Assembly: GCA_947630555.1 (NCBI GenBank)
Contig: CANRIA010000004.1
Location: forward strand, 1 to 64,000
Reading direction: 5' to 3'
DNA: 64,000 nucleotides
Origin: an uncultured Clostridia bacterium
Lineage (GTDB): Bacteria > Bacillota > Clostridia > Oscillospirales > Ruminococcaceae
The translations under genes and the position numbers were made by a program. Shown here piece after piece: positions 44,514 to 52,472 of this stretch; positions within the stretch are counted from its first letter, which is position 1; each line of letters opens with the position of its first letter. The notes beneath the pieces were generated by a model. It did no database searches. It was given only the letters and a program-made list of their open reading frames with translations, and was not told where the DNA came from.

Positions 44514-47294
44514 ATGAAAAAGCGCACCTCGGCGTATAAAAAGGATATAGCGAGAGAGATAAGACGTTCGATCGGCAGATTTATGTCGGTGTTTCTTATA
44601 GTGGCTCTCGGAACGGGATTTTTTGCAGGAATAAAGTCTACCATGCCTGATATGAAAGAATCGGCGGCAGACTTTTTTGAAGAAAACAACCTTATGGATC
44701 TGAAACTTGTTTCAAACGTGGGGTTCAGATATGAAGATCTGCAAGCCGTTGAAGATCTTGACGGTGTAAGCGGCGTGCAGGCAGGGTATTCAAGCGATGT
44801 TTACTATAACTACGATGGGCAGAATCAGGTAGTCAAGGTGATGTCTTACAGCGGCGGAGAGGATATTCTCAACAAGCCTATTCTTATAGAAGGCAGACTG
44901 CCGCAAAACAGCGGTGAGTGCGTTGTTGAAAACACCATGAAAACGCCCGATTCTTACAAAATAGGCGAAAAGCTCACACTCTCGGCGCCGGGTAAAGACG
45001 GCGATATTCACGACTATTTCAAGCATGATACTTTTGAAGTGGTGGGCATTGTGGCATCGCCGCTTTATATAGGCTTTGAAAGAGATGCGACCACGATAGG
45101 CAGCGGCAGTGTGAACAGCTTTATGCTTATACCCGAGGAGGATTTTACCCTTGGCTTTTATACCGAGCTTTATGTGCGGTTTGACGGCTTGGACAGGGAA
45201 GAACCGTTTTCAGACAAATATACAGATGAAATTGAAGAGAAAAAGCAGCCTGTTATAGCGGCGTTTGAAAATTCTGTAAATGAGAGAATGAAAGAGAGCA
45301 AGCAAGATGCCATAGAGCAGCTTGATAAGGCGCAGGAAAATATAGATGCCATAAACAGCTTGCTCGCGCTTGATGAAAACGCTCTTGCGCAGTATATAGC
45401 GCAGCTGGATAGCGATGTTGAGGCTTTGAGAGCGCAGGCTGAAAACGGCACTGCGCTTGACAGGGTATCGCTTGCACAGCAGGAAACTAAGTTGCAGACG
45501 GCGCAGGGGCTTTATGCATCTCGCCTTGCAGGAGATACGAGCGTTGATGAGCATCTTTCTGCTCAGGCGGCGCAGGGGCAGGCACAGGCTGATGAGATAC
45601 AAGCGCAGATAGATTCAATACCTGATACTAAAATATACGATTACACGCGGTTTTCAAGCAACGATTACGCCTCGTTTGCAGGCGACAGCGAGAAGATAGA
45701 TGCCATAGCAAAGGTGTTTCCTGTGTTCTTTGTGTTTATAGCCGCTCTTGTGTGCCTTACCACAATGACCAGAATGGTAGACGAAAAGCGTACCGAGATA
45801 GGCACTTACAAGGCTTTGGGGTATTCATCTGCAAAAATAATGGCTAAGTATCTTATATACGCGCTCGTGCCCACGGTGACGGGAACGCTTTTCGGCACTG
45901 CGATAGGCTTTAAACTTTTCCCTTACATTATATATAACAGCTATAAAATACTGTATAACATACCCTCGATAGATACGCCTTTCCGCGTTGACTATGCGCT
46001 TTGGTGCATGGCGGTGGCAGTAATAGCGGTGGGAGCGACTGTGGTAGCCTCCTGCTATGCTTCAATGTCTGCAAAGCCTGCACAGCTAATGCGCCCGAAA
46101 GCTCCGCCGGCAGGAAAGAGAGTTTTTCTTGAAAAGATAACACCGCTGTGGAAAAGGCTGGGCTTTCTTACAAAGGTAACGCTGAGAAATCTGCTTCGGT
46201 ATAAAAAGCGCTTTGCAATGACACTTATCGGTGTTGCAGGGTGCACCGCGCTGATAATGACCGCGTTCGGCATAAAACACAGCATAAGCAAGATAGTTGA
46301 CCTGCAATTTGGTAAGATACTGCAATATGATGCTGTAACGGTTCTTAATAAAGACAGCGGCGCGACGGACGACGATATAAACGCTCTTTTAGATGAAAAT
46401 GAAGATGTTGAAGATCATCTGCTGATAAGCGAGACCGACTGCACACTTAACGCCAACGACCTTTCATACGGTGTGAGCCTTATGGTGCCGCAGCAGCCGC
46501 AGAAGCTGAATGATTTTATACGCCTTGACGACTGCAAGAGCGGCGACAAGCTTACGGTGGCAGACGGTGAGGTAGTCATTACCGAAAAGATAACGCAGCT
46601 TATGGGGCTGAAAGTCGGCGACGAGATAGAAATTGAGATACCCGAAAAAGAAACTGTAAAACTGAAAATAAGCAGCATTGCCGAAAACTATTCTATGCAC
46701 TATATTTATATTTCGCCGCAGGACTATGAAAGACTTTACGGCGAAGAGCCGCAGTTCAATCAGGCGTATCTCAGTATTGCTGACGGCACTGTTACGGCTG
46801 ATTTTTCACAGCAGCTTATCTCAAAAGACGAGTTTTTAGGCATAGTTTTTCTTGATGAAAAGGCTGAAACGTTCTTTTCGTCTATCGAGAGTTTAAATGC
46901 AATAGTGTGGCTGCTGATAATATGCGCCGCGCTGCTGGCTTTCATAGTGCTTTATGACCTTGCAAACATAAACATAACCGAGCGCGTAAGAGAGATAGCA
47001 ACTCTTAAAGTGCTGGGATTTTACGACAGTGAAACTTCTGCTTATATATACCGCGAGAACATTTATACCACTGTTATAGGTATAATTCTCGGCTGGGGAA
47101 TGGGGCTTGTGCTGCACAGGTTCGTGGTGCTTACAGCAGAGGTAGACCTTGTTATGTTCGCGAGGGAAATGGTGTGGTACGCGTATATTCTGTCGGCATT
47201 GCTGACGGCGCTGTTTGCGGTTATGGTGAACGTGGTGCTGCACTTTAAGCTGAAGAAAATTGACATGGTAGAGTCACTTAAATCTATCGAATAA
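44514..47294 (+). CDS. Large FtsX-type ABC transporter permease
   Basis: 926 aa. It opens with a basic cytoplasmic stretch and a helix (FMSVFLIVALGTGFFAGI, about 24-41), then an extracellular MacB-like domain. Residues about 240-365 are a predicted coiled coil (Gln/Ala/Glu-rich). The first FtsX core follows (AKVFPVFFVFIAALVCLTTMTRMVDEKRTEIGTYKALGYS), then a second extracellular domain and a second FtsX core (AIVWLLIICAALLAFIVLYDLANINITERVREIATLKVLGF). Such permeases usually pair with a LolD/MacB-type ATPase. One is encoded 1.85 kb downstream beyond ychF. Substrate unknown. Confidence 0.88.
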   Translation: MKKRTSAYKKDIAREIRRSIGRFMSVFLIVALGTGFFAGIKSTMPDMKESAADFFEENNLMDLKLVSNVGFRYEDLQAVEDLDGVSGVQAGYSSDVYYNYDGQNQVVKVMSYSGGEDILNKPILIEGRLPQNSGECVVENTMKTPDSYKIGEKLTLSAPGKDGDIHDYFKHDTFEVVGIVASPLYIGFERDATTIGSGSVNSFMLIPEEDFTLGFYTELYVRFDGLDREEPFSDKYTDEIEEKKQPVIAAFENSVNERMKESKQDAIEQLDKAQENIDAINSLLALDENALAQYIAQLDSDVEALRAQAENGTALDRVSLAQQETKLQTAQGLYASRLAGDTSVDEHLSAQAAQGQAQADEIQAQIDSIPDTKIYDYTRFSSNDYASFAGDSEKIDAIAKVFPVFFVFIAALVCLTTMTRMVDEKRTEIGTYKALGYSSAKIMAKYLIYALVPTVTGTLFGTAIGFKLFPYIIYNSYKILYNIPSIDTPFRVDYALWCMAVAVIAVGATVVASCYASMSAKPAQLMRPKAPPAGKRVFLEKITPLWKRLGFLTKVTLRNLLRYKKRFAMTLIGVAGCTALIMTAFGIKHSISKIVDLQFGKILQYDAVTVLNKDSGATDDDINALLDENEDVEDHLLISETDCTLNANDLSYGVSLMVPQQPQKLNDFIRLDDCKSGDKLTVADGEVVITEKITQLMGLKVGDEIEIEIPEKETVKLKISSIAENYSMHYIYISPQDYERLYGEEPQFNQAYLSIADGTVTADFSQQLISKDEFLGIVFLDEKAETFFSSIESLNAIVWLLIICAALLAFIVLYDLANINITERVREIATLKVLGFYDSETSAYIYRENIYTTVIGIILGWGMGLVLHRFVVLTAEVDLVMFAREMVWYAYILSALLTALFAVMVNVVLHFKLKKIDMVESLKSIE

Positions 47295-47316
47295 GATATG
47301 AAAGGAAACCGAAAAA

Positions 47317-48411
47317 ATGAAACTTGGTATGGTAGGTCTGCCGAATGTAGGCAAAAGTACGCTTTTTAACGCCCTTACTAATGCAGGGGCTGAATCTGCA
47401 AACTACCCGTTTTGCACGATAGAAAAAAATGTGGGTATAGTATCTGTGCCAGATGCAAGGCTTGATAAGCTGGCAGAAATGTATGACCCCGAAAAGTTCA
47501 CGCCTGCAACGCTTGAATTTGTTGACATTGCAGGACTTGTAAAAGGCGCATCAAAGGGCGAGGGGCTTGGCAATAAATTTCTTGCTGATATAAGAGAAGT
47601 TGACGCCATTGTTCACGTGGTGCGCTGCTTTGAGGACGTGAACATAATACACGTTGACGGCAGCATTGACCCCAAAAGAGATATAGAAACAATTGATCTG
47701 GAGCTTATACTTTCAGACCTTGAAATGGTCGAAAGACGTATTGACAGAACTAAAAAGCTTATAAAAGGCGACAAGAAATATCAGGCAGAGCTTGAAATGC
47801 TCGAGGCTTTGAAAGAACATCTTGAAAGCGGCAAGTCGGCGCGCTCTTTCCCGTTTGACGAGGACGGGCTGGAAGCTATAAAAACCACTCCGCTGCTATC
47901 GCAAAAGCCTGTTATATACGCCGCGAACCTCTCGGAGGAGGACTTCACGGGGGATATAAACAACAGCGTGCATTACAAGACCGTCTGCGAGATAGCAAAG
48001 GCAGAAGGTTCTGTGGTGCTGCCCATTTGCGCGCAGATAGAAGCCGAAATATCGGACATGAGCGACGAGGACAAGGCTATGTTCCTCAGCGACTTGGGTC
48101 TTGAAGAATCGGGGCTGAACAGAATTATACAGGTCGGCTATGACCTGCTGGGGCTTATGTCGTTTTTGACGGCAGGCCCGCAGGAAGTTAGAGCGTGGAC
48201 TATACGCAAGGGAACAAAAGCACCGCAGGCGGCAGGAAAAATACACACCGACTTTGAAAAAGGCTTCATACGCGCAGAAGTGGTGAATTTTGACGACCTT
48301 GTAAACTGCGGCAATATGGCGGCGGCAAAGGAAAAAGGTCTTGTGCGTTCGGAGGGAAAAGAGTATGTTATGCAGGACGGCGATGTAGTTCTGTTCCGCT
48401 TTAACGTGTAG
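47317..48411 (+). CDS. ychF: Redox-regulated ATPase YchF (OLA1)
   Basis: Universally conserved Obg-family P-loop protein, 364 aa, that prefers ATP over GTP. G1 is GLPNVGKSTLFNAL, the G2/G3 region contains DIAGLVKGASKGEGLGNKFL, and the G4 position reads YAANLSEED (N-x-x-E instead of NKxD), as in YchF/OLA1. The C-terminal TGS domain holds TAGPQEVRAWTIRKGTKAPQAAGKIHTDFEKGFIRAEV. AAAGGAAACC precedes the ATG. It lies 22 bp after the FtsX-type permease and 9 bp before a DUF3592 gene. Confidence 0.97.
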   Translation: MKLGMVGLPNVGKSTLFNALTNAGAESANYPFCTIEKNVGIVSVPDARLDKLAEMYDPEKFTPATLEFVDIAGLVKGASKGEGLGNKFLADIREVDAIVHVVRCFEDVNIIHVDGSIDPKRDIETIDLELILSDLEMVERRIDRTKKLIKGDKKYQAELEMLEALKEHLESGKSARSFPFDEDGLEAIKTTPLLSQKPVIYAANLSEEDFTGDINNSVHYKTVCEIAKAEGSVVLPICAQIEAEISDMSDEDKAMFLSDLGLEESGLNRIIQVGYDLLGLMSFLTAGPQEVRAWTIRKGTKAPQAAGKIHTDFEKGFIRAEVVNFDDLVNCGNMAAAKEKGLVRSEGKEYVMQDGDVVLFRFNV

Positions 48412-48420
48412 GAGGACAAA

Positions 48421-49149
48421 ATGGCTTCATACAAAGAGTTTGATGCTAACAAAGTTCCGCGCTATCTGGGAATAGCATTCACGGGTATAGGCGCGATAAT
48501 GCTGATAGTTTTCATAGGTGTGGTGATACGTACACTTACGGTGATAGGCAGCTACGAAAAAATAAGTTCTACCATTAGCGATATAACATATACCAAAAAT
48601 AACGACGGCGGCTCGCAAACAAAAGTAACCGTTGAGTATGAGTTTGACGGCACTGCATATCAGCAAGTTTTGCCAAGTGCCGACAGCTCAATGAGGGTAG
48701 GGCAGAGCGTTGCAATATATGTTGACCCCGACGACCCAGCAAACATACAGACCACGGAGTTTTATGTGGTAATGCTGGCGATATTCGGCGGACTGGGGGC
48801 GGTATTCGGCACGATAGGCGTTATAATATCTATAAAATCAAAAGACTATCGCAAACAGCTTATAGATGAGGGCAAGGGCGAGCCCGTGTATGCAACGGTT
48901 ACATATGTGGGAAAATCAAGCGTTGAAGTAAACAGCAATATAACATACCACGTAAAAGCAAACTGGACGGACGAATACGGCATGGCGCATGAGTTTAAAT
49001 CAAAGCTGACTTTTACCGACCCTAGTCTGTATATTGCAGTCGGCGACGAGATACAAGCATATGTAGACCCCAAAAATTATAAGCATTACCACGTTTGTCT
49101 GGAAGAATTAGAAGAAAAGTTTGTGCAGGAGGCAGGTAACGAGCAGTGA
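48421..49149 (+). CDS. DUF3592 domain membrane protein
   Basis: 242 aa with two helices (about residues 15-38 and 112-135), each followed by a beta-rich DUF3592-type domain. The first contains ITYTKNNDGGSQTKVTVEYEFDGTAY and SMRVGQSVAIYVDPDDPANI. The second contains TYHVKANWTDEYGMAHEFKS and VGDEIQAYVDPKNY. The paired VG-x-x-I-x-x-YVDP motifs are characteristic. GGAGG lies five bases before the ATG. Its stop overlaps the following ATPase gene by 4 bp (GTGA), so it probably belongs to the exporter operon. Function unknown. Confidence 0.8.
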   Translation: MASYKEFDANKVPRYLGIAFTGIGAIMLIVFIGVVIRTLTVIGSYEKISSTISDITYTKNNDGGSQTKVTVEYEFDGTAYQQVLPSADSSMRVGQSVAIYVDPDDPANIQTTEFYVVMLAIFGGLGAVFGTIGVIISIKSKDYRKQLIDEGKGEPVYATVTYVGKSSVEVNSNITYHVKANWTDEYGMAHEFKSKLTFTDPSLYIAVGDEIQAYVDPKNYKHYHVCLEELEEKFVQEAGNEQ

Positions 49150-49847
49150 GTTTTGTAAGCTTTAAAAACGTGTATAAGCGTTACCATATGGGAGAAGTTA
49201 CCATAACCGCGTCGGACGGGGTGACGTTTGATATAGAAAAAGGCGAGTTTGCCGTGATAGTCGGCGCAAGCGGAGCAGGAAAGACCACCGTGCTGAATAT
49301 GCTGGGCGGCATGGATAACTGCGACGAGGGCGAAATTTTGGTGGACGGCAAGAACATAGCCGCCTATAACAATAAACAGCTTACCGCGTATAGAAGATTT
49401 GATATAGGCTTTGTGTTTCAGTTTTATAATCTTGTCAACAACCTGACAGCGCTGGAGAACGTTGAGCTTGCATCGCAGATAAGCCGCGACAGCATAGCGG
49501 CGGACGAAATGCTTAAAAAAGTGGGGCTGGAGGAGCGAATGAACAATTTTCCGTCGCAGCTATCGGGCGGCGAGCAGCAGAGGGTGTCGATAGCGAGGGC
49601 GCTGGCGAAGAAGCCGAAACTGCTGCTGTGCGACGAACCGACGGGCGCGCTGGACTATAACACGGGCAAGAACATATTGAAGCTGTTGCAGGACACCTGC
49701 CGCGAGGACGGCATGACGGTGATAGTTATAACGCACAACCTTGCGATAGCGCCCATGGCGGACAGGGTGATAAGGCTGAAGAACAGCAAGATAGAGAGCG
49801 TGACGTTAAATCCCACGCCGCAGGACGTGAATACGATAGAATGGTGA
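49146..49847 (+). CDS. ABC transporter ATP-binding protein (LolD/MacB type)
   Basis: 233 aa. Walker [13 protein letters not shown], signature [16 protein letters not shown], Walker [17 protein letters not shown] and switch His in VITHNL are complete. The sequence class ([22 protein letters not shown]) fits ATPases that pair with FtsX/MacB permeases, so the 926-aa permease upstream is the likely partner. It starts at a GTG overlapping the stop of the DUF3592 gene. The interposed ychF and DUF3592 genes make the order unusual. Confidence 0.93.
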   Translation: MSFVSFKNVYKRYHMGEVTITASDGVTFDIEKGEFAVIVGASGAGKTTVLNMLGGMDNCDEGEILVDGKNIAAYNNKQLTAYRRFDIGFVFQFYNLVNNLTALENVELASQISRDSIAADEMLKKVGLEERMNNFPSQLSGGEQQRVSIARALAKKPKLLLCDEPTGALDYNTGKNILKLLQDTCREDGMTVIVITHNLAIAPMADRVIRLKNSKIESVTLNPTPQDVNTIEW

Positions 49848-49851
49848 GAGT

Positions 49852-49882
49852 ACCCCAAGAGCGAAATGCTTTTGGGGTTTTT
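49852..49882 (+). terminator. Terminator after the ABC ATPase gene
   Basis: ACCCCAAGAG / CTTTTGGGGT with a 7-base loop, followed by TTTTAATT. Confidence 0.85.
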
Positions 49883-49975
49883 AATTGCGCTTACGCGCGG
49901 CGCAGGAGCGCACACGTTGACCGCCATAACGCGCAAACGTTTCAAATCATGTCAAGAAACCAAAAGTTTTCGATT

Positions 49976-50138
49976 GACCCTTTTTCAAAAGGGTCACGGG
50001 GTCGAGGGGCGGCGCCCCCGTCGCCGTCCGCAGACGGCGAAAGCCCCTACCGGCAGGCGCTCCGCAAAGGGTGAATTGAAAAACAATCCGGTGGATTGTT
50101 TTTCAAGAGGGAACGCCCTGCAAGAGAGGGCGTTCCCT
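49976..50138. repeat. Run of five consecutive hairpins
   Basis: In order: GACCCTTTT/AAAAGGGTC (49976-49995), GGGGC/GCCCC (about 50006-50018), CGCCGTC/GACGGCG (50023-50040), GAAAAACAATCC/GGATTGTTTTTC (50078-50104, perfect 12 bp) and AGGGAACGCCCT/AGGGCGTTCCCT (50108-50138, perfect 12 bp). The first resembles a hairpin in the element at 54962-55170. Confidence 0.8.
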
Positions 50139-50296
50139 AGTTGTAGCGCCTAGCTTTTTTGCCTGCGCGCGCTTGCGTGCGCAATAGCTATTTGAATTTT
50201 TGCTGCTTTCGCAGCACCTGCGGAGCCGTTCACCGCTAAACTTTAACTTGGTTATCTTCTCATTTTGAGCGTGCTATTTCTTTCGTGCGGCTCTCT

Positions 50297-50382
50297 GCGA
50301 GGGGAAAACCATAGGGATATAGGGAGTGTACATGTAAGGAAGGGTGCGCGCTCCACTCCCTACCCTAAGGTTTCCCCCTCGC
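50297..50382. repeat. Long imperfect inverted repeat (about 30-bp arms)
   Basis: GCGAGGGGAAAACCATAGGG...TAGGGAGTG (50297-50328) pairs with CACTCCCTACCCTAAGGTTTCCCCCTCGC (50354-50382), differing by two substitutions and a 3-base insertion. The loop contains the palindrome TACATGTA. Confidence 0.8.
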
Positions 50383-50672
50383 GCTCCCTCTTCCTTACCC
50401 ACACCCACGACCACGCACTGTGCCTTGGTGGAATGTCGTGACCTTTTCGCTCGGAACTTTGTGCTTACGTGCAGACTGGCGAGCGAGTTCAATACGCATA
50501 GGTTTTGTTTTGGCAACAACAGAGGTCAGTAGTGCAGAAAATTGAATGGCAACGTACTGCGGAAGAATATTTTATAACCGTGAGGGCGGCAAGTTTTCAA
50601 CCTGCAAACGATTACTTGTTCAAAATTGTGCAATTTCCACAAAAAAAAAAAAAGATTTATGTACAATGTGCC

Positions 50673-50701
50673 TTGAAAAACTTTTCGCATTCATGTAAAA
50701 T
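50673..50701 (+). promoter_or_regulatory. Promoter of the first surface-protein gene
   Basis: TTGAAA (50673-50678), 17 bases, TAAAAT (50696-50701). The poly-A run just upstream could act as an UP element. Confidence 0.7.
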
Positions 50702-50738
50702 ATAAGTATAAACTTTATTTTGAAAGGAATGTTCAATT

Positions 50739-51500
50739 ATGAAATTGAGAAGAATTTTTGCTGCAATAGCTGCTTGCGCTATCGCTGCAACATCTGTTAT
50801 CTCGGCTAGTGCTGCTGGCTCAATAACTGTTAAGGGACAGCCTGATATGACTTTAGGCGATTATGTAGGCAAAATAGATCCCAAAAGCCCCTATGCAGTT
50901 AAAGATGATACACAATCTAAAAATGCCGGAGTAGATCTATACAACGCTGTAATTCCTCTTACAGAATTTGGCGTTGATCTTACCAAAATTGATGCAAAGA
51001 GCGTTGCTAAGATCCAACTGACTGTTCAGACAGACTCTAATTATTGCAACGGTGGAATAGGCGGACTTTTCGGTGGTGCAAACTGGGATCAGACGCTTCA
51101 GATTGAAAACGAAGATAATAAAGCTGCTACATGGGAATGGGATATAACCAAGGTAGATGCCGCCAAGGGTGACATTGATCTTGCTTCTTGCCAAATTCAA
51201 ATTTGGGGTGTAAGTCCTATTGATGGCAAAACACCGGGTACTGTAACAATATCCGACCTCAAGTTCTTTGACAAGGGCGGCAAAGAAATAGTTCCTGCTA
51301 CTGAGAATGGTGGCAACAACGGCGGCAACAACGGTGGAAATAACGGCGGCAACAATGGCGGCAATAATGGCGGCAATAACGGCGGCAACAATGGCGGCAA
51401 GGACGACAGCAACAAGCCTACCGGTTCAACTGCCGGTCTGGCACTTGCAGGTCTTGCAATAGCAGGCGCTGCTGTAGTAGCTGCTAAGAAGAGCAAGTAA
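50739..51500 (+). CDS. Secreted NPXTG-like anchored surface protein (paralog 1)
   Basis: 253 aa. A Sec signal peptide (MKLRRIFAAIAACAIAATSV, cleavage after SASAA) is followed by a beta-rich domain of about 155 residues with IQLTVQTDSNYCNGGIGGLF and AATWEWDITKVDAAKGDIDLA. This resembles the carbohydrate-binding-like modules of ruminococcal surface proteins, but I cannot name a family. A (NGGN)n linker of eight repeats follows, then NKPTGSTAGLALAGLAIAGAAVV and the basic end AAKKSK, a sorting-signal layout with a weakened NPXTG motif. Codons are rich in GCT/GGC, suggesting high expression. The ribosome binding site is AAAGGAA. It shares both ends with the next gene. Confidence 0.78.
   Translation: MKLRRIFAAIAACAIAATSVISASAAGSITVKGQPDMTLGDYVGKIDPKSPYAVKDDTQSKNAGVDLYNAVIPLTEFGVDLTKIDAKSVAKIQLTVQTDSNYCNGGIGGLFGGANWDQTLQIENEDNKAATWEWDITKVDAAKGDIDLASCQIQIWGVSPIDGKTPGTVTISDLKFFDKGGKEIVPATENGGNNGGNNGGNNGGNNGGNNGGNNGGNNGGKDDSNKPTGSTAGLALAGLAIAGAAVVAAKKSK
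51306..51398 (+). repeat. 12-bp tandem repeat encoding Asn-Gly-Gly-Asn
   Basis: About eight units of AAYGGYGGMAAY encode the NGGN linker. Third positions vary, so the repeat is selected at protein level or old. Confidence 0.85.
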
Positions 51501-51545
51501 TCAACGCTTATTCGGTTTCTTCCAAACCCGAATAATATAAGATCG

Positions 51546-51580
51546 AGAGGAAAGTCATCTTTTGGTGGCTTTTCTCTTTT
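51546..51580 (+). terminator. Terminator of the first surface-protein gene
   Basis: GAGAGGAAAGTCA pairs with TGGCTTTTCTC (two-base bulge), then TTTTT. A second hairpin TTATTCGGTTT/AAACCCGAATAA lies just upstream (51508-51537). Confidence 0.65.
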
Positions 51581-51692
51581 TATGCAGAAAAGGAAAATTT
51601 TTCGTCACATTATACATATGTGCAATCGTTTTCTTGTGCAATATGGCTAAATAAGTGCGTGTAATTTCGTCACCCACAGCGCGCAAAATAGG

Positions 51693-51721
51693 TTGACAAA
51701 TCAGCCAAAACAGAGTAAAAT
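51693..51721 (+). promoter_or_regulatory. Promoter of the second surface-protein gene
   Basis: TTGACA (51693-51698), 17 bases, TAAAAT (51716-51721). The two paralogs therefore have separate promoters. Confidence 0.78.
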
Positions 51722-51798
51722 TAAATTAGTACAGTGGTACGGAAAAACCGTGCCGCGTATGAAGATCTTATATTATTTGGAATTTGGAGGAAAAAACA

Positions 51799-52428
51799 AT
51801 GAAATTGAGAAGAATTTTTGCGGCTATAGCTGCGTGTGCTATTGCTGCAACATCTGTCATCTCTGCTAGCGCAGCTGACAATTTCAAGGGCAAAGTAACT
51901 ATGGACAACTCCGCTAATACTTGGTGGACTGAAATTGCATTCGACGACGACGAGAAGACTAAGAGTTATGCGTTGTCTGACCTGATTGGTGATACCCCGG
52001 TTGATCAGATCGATTACATTCTTTTTACTGCTGATACCCCGTTTAAAATTGGCTATAAGGGTACCGGAAGCTATGATCAGGTAGATGAAGATGGTAAGCC
52101 TACCGGCGAAAAGGGTGACTGGTGCAACTTCCCTGTCGAAGCACAGAAAGAATACAAGATTTCTGACATGAGTTTTGGCGAAGGTTTTACCGTTAAATTT
52201 GCTGTAAGCATGGCAGATGCCGTTAAGTTTGATATTTCTTGGGAAGTCGTAACCAAGAATGCTGGTGGCGACACTGGTTCATCTTCAACCACTTCTACCA
52301 CCGGTAGTTCTTCAACCGCTCCTTCTGGCGGCACAACCAACCCGACCACCGGCGCAACCGCTGGTTTGGCACTTGCAGGTCTTGCAATAGCAGGCGCTGC
52401 TGTAGTAGCTTCTAAGAAGAGCAAGTAA
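51799..52428 (+). CDS. Secreted NPXTG-anchored surface protein (paralog 2)
   Basis: 209 aa from the ATG at 51799 (TTTGGAGG eight bases upstream; the track starts at a TTG within the ribosome binding site). The signal peptide is identical to paralog 1 through SASAA. The middle domain (about residues 27-160) is unrelated to it in sequence. It has WWTEIAFDDDEKTKSYALSD, KGDWCNFPVEAQKEYKISDM and VKFAVSMADAVKFDISWEVV, a beta-sandwich-like pattern. A Ser/Thr-rich linker leads to NPTTGATAGLALAGLAIAGA and ASKKSK, a clear NPXTG sorting signal for a sortase. No sortase gene is in the window. Confidence 0.82.
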   Translation: MKLRRIFAAIAACAIAATSVISASAADNFKGKVTMDNSANTWWTEIAFDDDEKTKSYALSDLIGDTPVDQIDYILFTADTPFKIGYKGTGSYDQVDEDGKPTGEKGDWCNFPVEAQKEYKISDMSFGEGFTVKFAVSMADAVKFDISWEVVTKNAGGDTGSSSTTSTTGSSSTAPSGGTTNPTTGATAGLALAGLAIAGAAVVASKKSK

Positions 52429-52440
52429 TTTACACAAATT

Positions 52441-52472
52441 AAAAGACCTCACTTTGGTGGGGTCTTTTTTAT
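52441..52472. terminator. Bidirectional terminator after the second surface-protein gene
   Basis: AAAAGACCTCAC / GTGGGGTCTTTT, a 12-bp stem with a TTTG loop and a T run, between convergent genes. Confidence 0.87.

Larger units (their letters stand above)
49883..50672. other. Gene-free segment with hairpin array and long inverted repeat
   Basis: Several overlapping ORFs in the track (49841-50153, 50274-50519, 50344-50705) lack ribosome binding sites and run through palindromic sequence, so I call none. The segment holds the hairpin run at 49976-50138, a 30-bp-arm inverted repeat at 50297-50382, and an A13 run near 50641 before the surface-protein promoter. It may be a decayed mobile or repeat element. 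Confidence 0.65.

Noticed and set aside
49841-50153. ORFs of 77 and 95 aa following the ABC ATPase
   Set aside because: They run through a terminator and the hairpin run. Their Arg/Pro-rich translation reflects palindromic GC-rich DNA.
50274-50519. 81-aa minus-strand ORF in the repeat-rich segment
   Set aside because: It reads through the long inverted repeat, lacks a ribosome binding site and has no family. Similar ORFs tend to be artefacts of repeats.
51197-51496. Minus-strand ORF with LLPP repeats
   Set aside because: It is the antisense reading of the NGGN tandem repeat of the surface protein.
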